The notes: generated by a model not told the origin, from the sequence alone. Shown: positions 25,732 to 35,614, counted from the stretch's first letter. The stretch is DNA of 64,000 nucleotides from WTFY01 sp011523795 (GCA_965207475.1 OZ242278.1:310001-374000); one strand, 5' to 3'. Program-made: numbers and translations.

Positions 25732-27036
25732 ATGATCAGGCCAGACGTCTACATTATCGATGGCTGCCGTACACCGTTTCTCAAGGCACAGGGAAGACCG
25801 GGGCCATTTCGCGCATCAGACCTTGCAGTGGGCTCTGCAATGCCCCTGCTATTGCGCCAGCCCTTCCATCCCCGTGACTTGGACGAAGTCATAGTGGGTG
25901 CGGTCGCCCCTGGAGTGGATGAAGCGAATATCGCACGTATCATTGCCCTGCGCCTGGGTTGTGGCCACCAGGTGCCCGCATGGAGCGTACAGCGTAACTG
26001 TGCATCCGGTCTGCAGGCCATTGATTCCGCTTTGACTAACCTGGTGCTTGGCAGGTCAGAGCTCGTCCTCGCTGGCGGTACCGAGGCGATGAGCCATGCC
26101 CCGGTACTTCACAACCGCCATATGGTGAACTGGCTGGCAAATTTGAATCGCGCGAAATCGACATGGGGGAAAATACGCACCCTGTCAGAGTTCAGACCCG
26201 GCCATCTTGTTCCGGTCTTTTCCCTGTTGAAAGGCCTTTCAGACCCCATTGTCGGACTGTCCATGGGTCAAACAGCTGAAAACCTTGTACATCGATTCGG
26301 TATCTCCCGCCTGGAAATGGACCGGTTTGCTGTGGCAAGTCACCAGCGAGCATTGAATGCGCAAAATTGTGGATACCTTGAGGAAATAGAACCTGTTTAT
26401 GACCATGAAGGGAATTTCTACAGCCAGGACGATGGAGTCAGAAGCGACTCTGACATCGAAAAGCTGGCCCGCCTGAAGCCCGTTTTTGACAAAAAATTCG
26501 GCAATGTCACGGCAGGAAACAGCGCCCAGATTACAGATGGTGCAGCCTGGGTGATTCTTGCAAGCGAACCCGCAGTCAACAAGCACCAGTTGTCACCATT
26601 GGGACGAATTGTTGCCATCAACTGGGCTGCGCTGGACCCGGCAAAAATGGGACTTGGCCCGGTTCATGCAACTGTCCCGATGCTGATGGAAGAGGGCCTG
26701 CGTGCCGCGGATATTGATTACTGGGAAATCAATGAAGCTTTTGCCGCGCAGGTGTTGTCCTGCATCGCAGCATTCAGGGATGACAAGTATTGCAAGAGCG
26801 AACTGGGTCTTGACGAGCCGCTTGGAGAAATCCCCCTCGAGTGTCTCAACGTAGACGGCGGTGCGATCAGCATGGGGCACCCGGTAGGCGCCAGTGGCAC
26901 GCGAATCGCATATCACCTCCTCAAGATACTATCGCGCAATCAAGCCAGGCTGGGAGTCGCGACGCTCTGCATCGGAGGGGGTCAGGGTGGCGCGATACTC
27001 GTAGAAAACCTGCAGCAAGGTTTGCATGATGCCTGA
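25732..27036 (+). CDS. fadI: Acetyl-CoA C-acyltransferase (FadI-type thiolase)
   Basis: A 434-residue thiolase, the last step of beta-oxidation: cleaves 3-ketoacyl-CoA with CoA to release acetyl-CoA. The nucleophile Cys is in VQRNCASGLQAID (about residue 89); EINEAFAAQVL carries the first active-site region; GGAISMGHPVGASGTR holds the catalytic His; and TLCIGGGQGGAILVE has the second Cys. Length and GTEAMSHAPVLHNRHM match FadI, the longer thiolase, rather than FadA. The fadJ frame starts 11 bases before its stop, so the two form a coupled fadI-fadJ unit, the order seen in E. coli. Confidence 0.92.
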   Translation: MIRPDVYIIDGCRTPFLKAQGRPGPFRASDLAVGSAMPLLLRQPFHPRDLDEVIVGAVAPGVDEANIARIIALRLGCGHQVPAWSVQRNCASGLQAIDSALTNLVLGRSELVLAGGTEAMSHAPVLHNRHMVNWLANLNRAKSTWGKIRTLSEFRPGHLVPVFSLLKGLSDPIVGLSMGQTAENLVHRFGISRLEMDRFAVASHQRALNAQNCGYLEEIEPVYDHEGNFYSQDDGVRSDSDIEKLARLKPVFDKKFGNVTAGNSAQITDGAAWVILASEPAVNKHQLSPLGRIVAINWAALDPAKMGLGPVHATVPMLMEEGLRAADIDYWEINEAFAAQVLSCIAAFRDDKYCKSELGLDEPLGEIPLECLNVDGGAISMGHPVGASGTRIAYHLLKILSRNQARLGVATLCIGGGQGGAILVENLQQGLHDA

Positions 27037-29074
27037 CCAATACAGCCACTGGACCATGAACCGCGATCCAAGCAACCTGGTCTGGATCAAGCTTGATGTT
27101 GCACAAAGCAGCACGAATATCCTGTCCAGGAGTGTACTGAGTGAATTCAGGCTGATTCTGGACCAGCTTGCCATCGAGACGCTGGCGGGGGTGGCTGTAA
27201 TTTCCGGGAAACCCAAAGGGTTCATAGCCGGGGCGGACATCAAGGAATTCACCGAGATTTCTGATGCGCAGCAGGCGTTGGAAATAATCAGGGAAGGCCA
27301 AATGATCATGGACAAGCTTGATCAGCTGCCCTGCCCCACTGTAGCGGCCATTGACGGGTTCTGCGTGGGAGGCGGCCTGGAGCTTGCACTAGCCTGTGAC
27401 TATCGAATTGCCACGGATAGCCCTGACACCCGGCTTGGCCTTCCTGAAGTAAAGCTCGGCATTCATCCTGGTTACGGCGGAACCGTACGGATACTGCGAC
27501 ATGTCAATGCGCTTGTTGCAATGGACCTGATGCTGACCGGACGTAGCATAAATGCCAGGCGTGCTAAAAAAATTGGCCTAGCCGATCATGTGGTGCCACG
27601 ACGGCAACTGGAAAATGCAGCACGAATGCTGCTGCTGGACCGACCCTCCAAGCACCGTGTATCAAAAATCGAGACACTGCTGAACTCAAGCCTGGCACGC
27701 CCGGTCATCGCGGCACGGATACGGAAACGTATTTCCAGCAAAGCGCTGCCTGACCACTATCCTGCCCCATATGCAATCACCGACCTCTGGGTCAAGCACT
27801 ATGGCAAGGAAGCAAGCATGCAGCAGCATGAAGCACGGTCCGTTGCAAATCTCAGTGTGACGGGCACGTCTAAAAACCTGGTACGAACGTTCATGCTGTC
27901 AAAAAAACTGAAAAGCCTGGCCAGCCGTGAATCTACACACGTGAGGCATGTTCACGTTATCGGCGCTGGCCTCATGGGAAGTGATATCGCGGCCTGGTGT
28001 GTACAGAAGGGTCTGATGGTTACCCTGCAGGATATTCGCGAGGAGAGTCTTGCAAAGGCCAGAATGCGCGCATGGCGGTATCTCAAAAAAAGACTCGTAA
28101 GCCGACTGTCCGTCAAAAATGCGATGGACCGTTTTATTCCCGACCTGCATGGCAATGGATTGTCCAAGGCCGATCTCGTCATAGAGGCCGTATTCGAAAA
28201 CCTGGAAACCAAGCAAAACCTGTTTTCCTCAATCGAATCCAGTGTAAAAAGTGGAGCCTTGCTGGCTACGAACACGTCCAGCATTGAAATCGAAAGACTC
28301 TGCGATTCACTTTCACAACCGGAACGACTTGTCGGCATGCACTTTTTCAACCCGGTCACCAAAATGCCCCTGGTCGAAGTTATAAACGGAGCCAACACAG
28401 ACCCGGACATCCTGCACCGAATGATCAGTTTTACCAGGCAAATCGACAAACTGCCCTTGCCGGTAAAGAGTTCACCGGGGTTCCTGGTAAACCGAATCCT
28501 GATGCCTTACATCATTGAAGCAGGCCTGATCAGGGAAACAGGTACTTCAGTGGCTGATATTGATCAGGCCGCTACAAGCTTCGGGATGCCGATGGGCCCA
28601 TTAGAGCTCGCTGACACGGTTGGACTGGACATTGGTCTGCACGTAGCCGAAAGCCTGGATATCGCATACGGGTTCGGCGTACCGGAATTACTCCGAACAA
28701 TGGTTCAGGCTGGAAAACTGGGCAGGAAGTCGGGACAAGGATTTTACACATGGAAGCAGGGGAAAAAAATCAAACACGGTCGGCGTTCACCCTCCAGCAA
28801 TATCGAAACCATACAGAATCGACTGATGTTCAGGCTCATCAACGAAGCTGTTGCCTGCCTTCGAGAGGATATTGTAGAGGACCGTGACCTGCTGGATGCC
28901 GGGGTCGTATTCGGGACAGGATTTGCCCCGTTCAGAGGCGGTCCGATGCAATACATTAACTCAGAGAATCCCGCAACCTTGCTCGAAACACTGTCTGCAC
29001 TTCAAAACCAGTTTGGAGACCGGTTTAAGCCAGATGCAGGCTGGCTTGAACTATGCTCTGAGTCAGTATCCTAG
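27026..29074 (+). CDS. fadJ: Multifunctional enoyl-CoA hydratase / 3-hydroxyacyl-CoA dehydrogenase
   Basis: A 682-residue fusion doing two steps of beta-oxidation. Residues about 12-200 are a crotonase domain: KPKGFIAGADIKEF (oxyanion hole), GFCVGGGLELALACDYRIA, and RLGLPEVKLGIHPGYGGT with the catalytic Glu. From about 310 a dehydrogenase domain begins with the NAD-binding HVIGAGLMGSDIAAW, continues with HFFNPVTKMPLVEVI (catalytic His-Glu) and SSPGFLVNRIL, and ends in two helical C-terminal domains. Slightly shorter than E. coli FadJ (714). It overlaps fadI by 11 bases. The protein would pair with FadI as an alpha2beta2 complex. Confidence 0.92.
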   Translation: MMPDQYSHWTMNRDPSNLVWIKLDVAQSSTNILSRSVLSEFRLILDQLAIETLAGVAVISGKPKGFIAGADIKEFTEISDAQQALEIIREGQMIMDKLDQLPCPTVAAIDGFCVGGGLELALACDYRIATDSPDTRLGLPEVKLGIHPGYGGTVRILRHVNALVAMDLMLTGRSINARRAKKIGLADHVVPRRQLENAARMLLLDRPSKHRVSKIETLLNSSLARPVIAARIRKRISSKALPDHYPAPYAITDLWVKHYGKEASMQQHEARSVANLSVTGTSKNLVRTFMLSKKLKSLASRESTHVRHVHVIGAGLMGSDIAAWCVQKGLMVTLQDIREESLAKARMRAWRYLKKRLVSRLSVKNAMDRFIPDLHGNGLSKADLVIEAVFENLETKQNLFSSIESSVKSGALLATNTSSIEIERLCDSLSQPERLVGMHFFNPVTKMPLVEVINGANTDPDILHRMISFTRQIDKLPLPVKSSPGFLVNRILMPYIIEAGLIRETGTSVADIDQAATSFGMPMGPLELADTVGLDIGLHVAESLDIAYGFGVPELLRTMVQAGKLGRKSGQGFYTWKQGKKIKHGRRSPSSNIETIQNRLMFRLINEAVACLREDIVEDRDLLDAGVVFGTGFAPFRGGPMQYINSENPATLLETLSALQNQFGDRFKPDAGWLELCSESVS

Positions 29075-29102
29075 GGCTGATATGCCCGAGCTGACTGCGT
29101 GA

Positions 29103-29363
29103 CTACCGACGACCCCTGTCTGGACGAGGACGTGCCTCGTTGACCCTCAAATTACGCCCTTGTACATTTGTCTCATTCAATGCATTGATCGCGCTCTCAC
29201 CCTGTGCCTTGTCTGGCATTTCAACAAACCCGAACCCCTTGGAACGGCCTGACTCCCTGTCTGTGATGATGTTGGCGCTCGACACTTCACCGTGTGCGGC
29301 AAACAATTCTCGTAACTCATCTTCTGAGATGTTGTAAGGCAAATTACCAATATAAATATTCAT
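29103..29363 (-). CDS. Single-RRM RNA-binding protein
   Basis: An 86-residue protein that is almost wholly one RNA recognition motif. RNP2 is IYIGNL (residues 3-8) and RNP1 is KGFGFVEM (about 43-50), with the aromatic residues that stack on RNA bases in place. The short basic tail is Arg-rich (ARPRPDRGRR). The start at 29363 has AGGAG six bases upstream; an in-frame start at 29414 would add a non-conserved leader. Bacterial one-RRM proteins bind RNA, often with cold or stress links, but no target is known here. It converges on fadJ across 28 bases. Confidence 0.9.
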   Translation of the reverse strand: MNIYIGNLPYNISEDELRELFAAHGEVSSANIITDRESGRSKGFGFVEMPDKAQGESAINALNETNVQGRNLRVNEARPRPDRGRR

Positions 29364-29989
29364 TCTGTCTCCTGAGCATGCATACCCTTCATTAAGATTT
29401 CTGTAATTCGGCACACGAGTTTATTGATGATGATCATATATTACTTGGCAAACAGCTCTGCTTTCACAGTTCGCAAAACTATCTAAATTGCAAAATCCTG
29501 GAGAACGAAATCTAGAAAGTCGTTAAAAAACGAATACGAATTGACTGACGATTTGATCTTACATCAAACCTGCTGAATAACATTCAAATCCATGCATCAT
29601 GTACGCTGTGTACCTTCGACGGCCACTGGCAATGGTCGAAAGCAGCCCAATGATGCACGAAATGCCGGGTAGTGTCCATATCTTTACAAAATATTCACAT
29701 TTACCTGTATCAGCGGCTGCCATTATTCGCTTGATGGATGCTGCTCCCGGTAATACGGACCGTCATGAACACGGGTCCAGGAAAGCGGTCTGCTGGACGA
29801 TGTATCCATTCGAAAGCCGTGCTGCCCCGCCTGTATGTATGGATTCTGAAAGTTCAGAAACCGCTGCACGCAACCACGCCCGCTGCCACAAACAAGAAGG
29901 CAAATTTCGTGGAAGGTGCATTGAGCTTGCTGAGCCGAAGCACACCTTCCATGCACCCGAAGAGCGCACCGGGCAACACTGTGTACCAG
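29364..29989. other. Intergenic region with no recognised gene
   Basis: 626 bases between the RRM gene and lpd. Frames on both strands give translations without motifs and were not called. A hairpin with stem TTCGAC/GTCGAA lies near 29616-29641. The AT-rich part (29415-29585) probably holds the RRM-gene promoter and a long 5' leader, which would fit auto-regulated RNA-binding protein genes. The half next to lpd (29650-29989) shows nothing clear. Confidence 0.35.
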
Positions 29990-31405
29990 CTAGATATGAA
30001 TAGCACGTCCGTCCAGTGCCAACGCAGCCTCGTGCATGCCTTCGGCCAGGCTTGGATGGGCGTGTACCGTGCGTGCAAGATCTTCCGTATACAGCTCAGA
30101 CTCCATGGCAACGACGGCTTCGCTGATAAGCTCCGAAGCGTTGGGCCCAATGATATGGACACCCAGGATACGGTCCGTCCCGGCATCCCCGATAATCTTG
30201 AACAGCCCTTTGGCATCGCCCATCGCACGAGCACGGCCAAGCGCCATGAACGGAAACACGCCTGTCCTGTATTCGATACCGGACTCCTTGCACTGACTTT
30301 CTGTCCTGCCTACCCAGGCAATTTCAGGCCAGGTGTAAATCACCCATGGAATTGTCTCATAATTGACATGCCCAGCCTGTCCGGCCAGCAGTTCAGCCAA
30401 AGCGACCCCCTCCTCGGAACCCTTGTGCGCCAGCATGGCGCCACCTGTAACATCCCCTATTGCATGGATACCCTTCACGGAAGTCTCCCAGCGGGAATCA
30501 ACTTCTATAAAGCCTCTCTGGTCTGTCTTGATCTCCAGGTCATCCAGATGCAGGCCCTCGGTATCGGGCCCGCGACCCACTGCAACCACAAGCTTGTCTA
30601 CTTCCACAAGATGCTTGTCGCCGTCCATTGCGTATTCAACGTGCACTGCCCCATCCTTTACCTGTGCACCTTGCACCCTGCAGTTCATGCGCAGGTCAAG
30701 GCCTTGCTGAGTCAGAATCTTGAACGCCTCACTGCTGACAGCCTGATCGGCCGTCGGCAAAAAATCCGGAAGCGCTTCAAGAACAACCACCCTGGAACCG
30801 AGCCGGCTCCAGACGCTGCCCATCTCCAGCCCAATGGCACCCGCACCTATTATCCCCAGCCTCTCCGGTACATCACGCAGTTCCAATGCACCGGTAGAAT
30901 CAATAATATGATCACCATCCACCTGTGCAACCGGGATCGCTACAGGAACGGATCCGCTGGCAATCACGATGAACTTGCCTTGCAGTTCGCGGGATGTACC
31001 GTCTGCATGCTCTACACGAATCCTGTTTGAATCCATGAATCCTGCAGTTCCAGCAAATACATCGACCCCGCTTTTCTTCAGGAGACTGGCTATCCCGCCT
31101 ACCAGGGTCTGTACAACCCGGTTTTTGCGTTTTTGCATGGCCGGCACATCTGCTTCGAGGCCAGATATTTTCAAGCCATGCGTCTTGGCCTCATGATTGA
31201 GAAACTGGAAATGATGAGTGGAATCGAGCAATGCCTTGGAAGGAATACAACCCACATTCAGACACGTGCCGCCCAGCACGGCCTTGCCCTTGGCATTTAC
31301 CCGCTTGTCAATACAGGCTACCTTGAATCCCAGCTGCGCACAGCGAATGGCGCACACGTAGCCGGCAGGCCCTGCACCCACAACAATCACTTCATACTGC
31401 TGCAT
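29990..31405 (-). CDS. lpdA: Dihydrolipoyl dehydrogenase (E3)
   Basis: A 471-residue FAD/NAD flavoprotein that reoxidises the lipoyl groups of 2-oxoacid dehydrogenases. FAD-binding VIVVGAGPAGYVCAIRCAQLG opens the protein, the redox disulfide is in GGTCLNVGCIPSKALL (C-X4-C), the NAD motif is GIIGAGAIGLEMGSVW, and near the C-terminus HAHPSLAEGMHEAAL holds the catalytic His-Glu pair. It is the third gene of sucA-sucB-lpd, 14 bases after sucB, so it is probably dedicated to 2-oxoglutarate dehydrogenase, though E3 is often shared with pyruvate dehydrogenase. Confidence 0.97.
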   Translation of the reverse strand: MQQYEVIVVGAGPAGYVCAIRCAQLGFKVACIDKRVNAKGKAVLGGTCLNVGCIPSKALLDSTHHFQFLNHEAKTHGLKISGLEADVPAMQKRKNRVVQTLVGGIASLLKKSGVDVFAGTAGFMDSNRIRVEHADGTSRELQGKFIVIASGSVPVAIPVAQVDGDHIIDSTGALELRDVPERLGIIGAGAIGLEMGSVWSRLGSRVVVLEALPDFLPTADQAVSSEAFKILTQQGLDLRMNCRVQGAQVKDGAVHVEYAMDGDKHLVEVDKLVVAVGRGPDTEGLHLDDLEIKTDQRGFIEVDSRWETSVKGIHAIGDVTGGAMLAHKGSEEGVALAELLAGQAGHVNYETIPWVIYTWPEIAWVGRTESQCKESGIEYRTGVFPFMALGRARAMGDAKGLFKIIGDAGTDRILGVHIIGPNASELISEAVVAMESELYTEDLARTVHAHPSLAEGMHEAALALDGRAIHI

Positions 31406-31419
31406 GCACTGTTCTCACG

Positions 31420-32685
31420 TCATGCCTGAAGCAGGAGTCGTGCAGGATCTTCAATCGTCTCTTTAATTCGTACCAAAAATTGCACGGCATCCTTACCGTC
31501 AATGGTCCTGTGATCATAGCTCAACGCGAGGTACATCATGGGCGCAATACGAATCTCGCCATCCTGCACGATTGGCCTGTCCATTATGGTATGCATGCCC
31601 AGGATTGCACTTTGCGGTGGGTTGATGATGGGTGTGGACATCATGGATCCGAATATTCCTCCATTCGTGATGGTAAACGTCCCCCCGGTAAGCTCTTCAA
31701 TACTGATCTTGTTACTGCGTGCCCTGGAAGCAAAATCAGCGATGCTGCGCTCAATTTCCGCAAACCGAAGCTGATCGGCTTCACGAATCACAGGCACAAC
31801 CAGCCCCCGTTCCGTGCTGACGGCCACACCGATGTCAAAGTTGTCGTGGTATACGATGTCTTCGTCTTCGATGGAGGCATTGATAATGGAAAACTCTTTC
31901 AAGGCTTCAATGCTTGCCTTGATGAAAAAAGACATGAATCCCAGCTTTACGCCATGTTTTTTTTCAAATTCTTCTTTATATTTATTCCGCAAACCCTTGA
32001 TATTAGTCATATTGACTTCATTGAAGGTTGTCAGCATCGCACTTTGCTGCTGTGCCTGGACCAGGCGCCTTGCAATGGTCTTTCTGAGGTTGGTCATCGG
32101 GACTCTTCGATCCTTGCGGGTTTCGGTGACTTCCGTTTCTTCCTGCAATGAAACACGCATGTCCGCTGCAGGGGCTGTTTCATCCCTGTCATTCTCGATG
32201 CGTGCCTGAACATCCTGCTTGGTGATTCGCCCGCCCTTCCCGGTACCTTCTATGGACCGGACATCGACGCCGTGGTCTTCGGCAAGCTTTCTTACTGCCG
32301 GACTCGTTTTCGATGGTACGGGCTCTTCAGCGGGAGCCGATGAATCGGGAGCGGCTTTGCTTCCAGCATCCGCAGGCTCAGAATTTTTCTGTGTGCCAGG
32401 CTTTTCTTTCTGCTCTTTTCCAGGGGCAGCAGTCTTCTTGCCTTTCTTGCTCGTATCGATTACGGCGATGACTTCATTGCTCTGCACCTGCTCACCTGTC
32501 TGCTTGCTGATTGAAGCGAGTTCGCCACGCTGAGGGGCAGTCACTTCCAGAATGACCTTGTCTGTCTCGATATCGACAAGCTGCTCTCCGTCCTCAATCC
32601 ATTCACCCGGTTTTTTAAGCCACTCGCCGATCACAGCCTCCGTGATCGATTCAGCCAGTTCAGGCACCGTGATATCCACTTTCAT
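31420..32685 (-). CDS. sucB: 2-oxoglutarate dehydrogenase E2 (dihydrolipoyl succinyltransferase)
   Basis: A 421-residue E2 core protein. Residues 1-76 form one lipoyl domain with the lipoylated Lys in DIETDKVILEV; a Lys/Pro/Ala-rich linker follows; a peripheral-subunit binding domain (SPAVRKLAEDHGVDVRSIEG, about 130-160) docks E1 and E3; and the catalytic acyltransferase domain ends with LALSYDHRTIDGKDAVQFL, which contains the catalytic His and Asp. It transfers the succinyl group to CoA. The ATG at 32685 has GGAGG seven bases upstream. It lies between sucA (34 bases) and lpd (14 bases). Confidence 0.97.
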   Translation of the reverse strand: MKVDITVPELAESITEAVIGEWLKKPGEWIEDGEQLVDIETDKVILEVTAPQRGELASISKQTGEQVQSNEVIAVIDTSKKGKKTAAPGKEQKEKPGTQKNSEPADAGSKAAPDSSAPAEEPVPSKTSPAVRKLAEDHGVDVRSIEGTGKGGRITKQDVQARIENDRDETAPAADMRVSLQEETEVTETRKDRRVPMTNLRKTIARRLVQAQQQSAMLTTFNEVNMTNIKGLRNKYKEEFEKKHGVKLGFMSFFIKASIEALKEFSIINASIEDEDIVYHDNFDIGVAVSTERGLVVPVIREADQLRFAEIERSIADFASRARSNKISIEELTGGTFTITNGGIFGSMMSTPIINPPQSAILGMHTIMDRPIVQDGEIRIAPMMYLALSYDHRTIDGKDAVQFLVRIKETIEDPARLLLQA

Positions 32686-32719
32686 GCTATTGCCTCCAAT
32701 GCCTATTCAATCGGCTCTT

Positions 32720-35614
32720 TCAAACAGCCCGCAGTGTGGGCTTGTGCAATACATCCTCGGTTTCACCCAGTGCATCCTGAACCAAAGCCAGTTGCTGCCT
32801 GCGATGAACATGCAAAGACCCGGCAGCGGGTGAAGCAGAATAAGGCCTTCCAGCATAGCGTAGCTGCTGGTTTTCTCTCAAGCATGCAGTCAGATGGCGT
32901 CTCGACTGCATGTAATACCATGCTCCCTGATTCCGGGGTTCCTCCTGAGTCCAGACAATGGTGCGGGCATTGGCGTATTTCTGAAATATCTTCTTCATTT
33001 CATCGAGTGGAAACGGGTACAGCTGCTCGATACGGACAATAGCAGTCTTGACAGCCTTCTGGGTGCGACGCGCACGCAGCAGTTCATAGTACAGCTTCCC
33101 TGCACAAAAGATTATTCTCGTGACATCCTTTACGCCCAGATCATCGACATCATCAATAACGGGCTGAAATCCAGCAGCAGTAAACTCCCGCAGCTGAGAG
33201 GCTGCGTCGACATCACGCAGTATGTTCTTCGGAGTCATCACAATCAGCGGCTTGCGGTAAGGCCGGATCATTTGCCTGCGCAGCAGATGAAAGACCTGTG
33301 CAGGTGTGCTCGGCATACAAACCTGAAGGTTCTCTTCTGCGCATAACTGCAGATAACGTTCAAGCCGTGCAGAAGAATGCTCTGGGCCCTGCCCGTCATA
33401 CCCGTGCGGAAGCAGCATGACCAGACCGCAGTACCGCTGCCACTTTGCCTCGGAGGAACTCAAAAATTGATCAACGTACACCTGCGCATTATTGGCAAAA
33501 TCACCGAACTGGGCTTCCCAGATCACCAGAGTCTGGGGTTCGGCAGTGCTGTAGCCAACCTCATAACCCAGTACTGCCTCTTCTGAAAGCAGGGAATTGA
33601 TGGGCAGAAACTTTGGCTGATGTTCTGCAATATGCTGCAGGGGGATGTGGACCTGGCCCGTCACCTGGTCGACAAAGCCCGCATGCCGGTGAAAGAAAGT
33701 GCCACGCACCGAGTCTTGTCCTGAAAGGCGTATCCCGTAACCGTCCTCCAGGAGCGATGCATAGGCCAGGGTTTCTCCAAACCCCCAGTCCGCAGGTAAC
33801 TTTCCCTCTGCCATCTGCAGTCTTGACCGGATAATCTTTTGCACGATGCTGTGCAGGGAAAAACCTTCTGGTACAGCTGTAAATCTTTTTGCAAGGTCCC
33901 TGATCCGCTCTTCACTGATGCCCGTCTCGGAATCTTCCTGCCAGCCCGTACCAATATAAGGTTTGTAACTGATAGAGTGCTTCCTGTCTATGTCATCAGA
34001 AATCGGCCCGCACACCCGCTCGCCTTTCTGGAGCCTGTTCAGGTACTTCGTTTCCAAAGCCTTTACCCTGGAAGGGGAGATTGTGCCGTTTTGCACCAGC
34101 TGGTCCGCATAGGATTTGGTGACCCCCTTCTGATTCCGAATGCTGCGGTACATGAGTGGCTGGGTCACAGAGGGCTCGTCTGCCTCGTTGTGTCCGTGCT
34201 GCCGGTAACAGACCATATCGATCACCACGTCACTGTTGAATTCCATGCGGAAGTCTATCGCGAGCTTGGCCGCAAACACCGCAGCTTCCGGATCATTCCC
34301 GTTCACATGGAATATGGGCGCCTGGATTACTTTTGCAACGTCTGTGCAATACAGCGTGGACCTCGAATCAAGCGGGTCGCTGGTTGTGAACCCGATCTGG
34401 TTATTCACGACCACATGTACCGTACCTCCGGTGGTGTAGCCGCGTGTCTTGGACAAGTTCAGGGTTTCCATCACGACACCCTGCCCGGCTATTGAGGCAT
34501 CTCCGTGGACCAGCACGGGTATCACTTCGCAGCGCTTATGATCGTTTCGTCGTTCCTGCCGGGCACGCACTGACCCGGCCACTACGGGGTTAATGGCTTC
34601 CAGATGCGATGGATTGAATGCAAGAACCGTGTGCACGGGCCCATCAGGAGTGGCCAGGTTTGAAGAAAACCCTTTGTGATACTTCACGTCTCCGGAACCG
34701 ACGGCCGGGTCAAGCTTATCCTCAAATTCCTGAAACAGTTCCTCGGGACTTTTCCCGAGTATGTTTACGAGCACATTGATCCGGCCCCGATGCGCCATGC
34801 CCAGTATCACTTCCTTGACATGATGACGGCCAGACCGCTTGATTACTTCATCCAGGATTGGGATCAGGCTCAGTCCGCCTTCCAGTGAGAAACGCTTCTG
34901 GCCGACATACTTCTTGTGTAAATATACTTCCAGCGACTTTGCTGCAATCAAAATCTCAAGGATTCTTCTTTTCCGCTTGTCGGAAAGATCAGGAGAAAAA
35001 TAAAACTGTTCAAGCCGCTGTTGTATCCACTCTTTCTGCTCCAGGGAAGTGATGTGCTTAAACTCGGAGCCTATCGTGCCGCAATACGTTACCGACAGCA
35101 TGCTGATGATTTCCCTTAGCGTGGCATGCTTGACCCCGGCGATCCCGCCTGTTTCAAATGCCGTGTCCAGATCTGCACGCTTCAGGCCGTGGAACTCAGG
35201 GTTAAGCTCTGGAATTTCAGGACGAATCGTGGCAGTCAAGGGGTCGATGTCCGCCTGTCTGTGACCGAGATACCGATAGGCACTCACAAGCCTGATCACG
35301 CTCACCTGCTTCTTGTTCAGCTTGTCCCTTTGCTCAGTCATGCGCTCCACGGCATCGACCAGGCGCAATGCATCCATCTGTTCCTGGTCGACCAGTGTGG
35401 GGGATTCGCTAAAGGGTGGAAACCCGGTGTCGTGCGCAGTCTCAGGCTTACCGGACGCATCGGATTGTGGACGGGCGGGCTTGTGAACCTGTTGCTTCAA
35501 GGAGGAATCTGCCCCGAGTCCGGACTGGTTCTCGCCTTGAAGGGACTCGACGTACGATACGCTTTCGCTGTTGATCAGCGCTCCATCCGCTAACGATGAC
35601 TTGCCTTTTTTCAT
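32720..35614 (-). CDS. sucA: 2-oxoglutarate dehydrogenase E1
   Basis: A 964-residue thiamine-diphosphate enzyme that decarboxylates 2-oxoglutarate and passes the succinyl group to SucB. Core motifs are clear: VILGMAHRGRINVLVNILGK, PSHLEAINPVVAGSVRARQ, GDASIAGQGVVMETLNLS, HVNGNDPEAAVFAAKLAID and CYRQHGHNEADEPSVTQP. The core is standard from about residue 90 on. The first ~80 residues are unusual: the canonical opening (a GAN/YIE/LY helix followed by a DP-SV-WR stretch that helps E2 binding) is not recognisable, replaced by a low-complexity Ser/Gly/Gln-rich segment. No better start or frameshifted continuation is visible upstream, and the Shine-Dalgarno is weak. Confidence 0.95.
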   Translation of the reverse strand: MKKGKSSLADGALINSESVSYVESLQGENQSGLGADSSLKQQVHKPARPQSDASGKPETAHDTGFPPFSESPTLVDQEQMDALRLVDAVERMTEQRDKLNKKQVSVIRLVSAYRYLGHRQADIDPLTATIRPEIPELNPEFHGLKRADLDTAFETGGIAGVKHATLREIISMLSVTYCGTIGSEFKHITSLEQKEWIQQRLEQFYFSPDLSDKRKRRILEILIAAKSLEVYLHKKYVGQKRFSLEGGLSLIPILDEVIKRSGRHHVKEVILGMAHRGRINVLVNILGKSPEELFQEFEDKLDPAVGSGDVKYHKGFSSNLATPDGPVHTVLAFNPSHLEAINPVVAGSVRARQERRNDHKRCEVIPVLVHGDASIAGQGVVMETLNLSKTRGYTTGGTVHVVVNNQIGFTTSDPLDSRSTLYCTDVAKVIQAPIFHVNGNDPEAAVFAAKLAIDFRMEFNSDVVIDMVCYRQHGHNEADEPSVTQPLMYRSIRNQKGVTKSYADQLVQNGTISPSRVKALETKYLNRLQKGERVCGPISDDIDRKHSISYKPYIGTGWQEDSETGISEERIRDLAKRFTAVPEGFSLHSIVQKIIRSRLQMAEGKLPADWGFGETLAYASLLEDGYGIRLSGQDSVRGTFFHRHAGFVDQVTGQVHIPLQHIAEHQPKFLPINSLLSEEAVLGYEVGYSTAEPQTLVIWEAQFGDFANNAQVYVDQFLSSSEAKWQRYCGLVMLLPHGYDGQGPEHSSARLERYLQLCAEENLQVCMPSTPAQVFHLLRRQMIRPYRKPLIVMTPKNILRDVDAASQLREFTAAGFQPVIDDVDDLGVKDVTRIIFCAGKLYYELLRARRTQKAVKTAIVRIEQLYPFPLDEMKKIFQKYANARTIVWTQEEPRNQGAWYYMQSRRHLTACLRENQQLRYAGRPYSASPAAGSLHVHRRQQLALVQDALGETEDVLHKPTLRAV

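Noticed and set aside
29599..30003. Plus-strand 134-codon frame in the gap before lpd
   Set aside because: Composition looks random (many Cys, His, Pro, Arg), no motif, no Shine-Dalgarno and partly antisense to lpd.
29738..31030. Long plus-strand reading frame opposite lpd (430 codons)
   Set aside because: It lies antisense to lpd, whose motifs are unmistakable, and its translation has no known motif; it is open because of codon bias in lpd.
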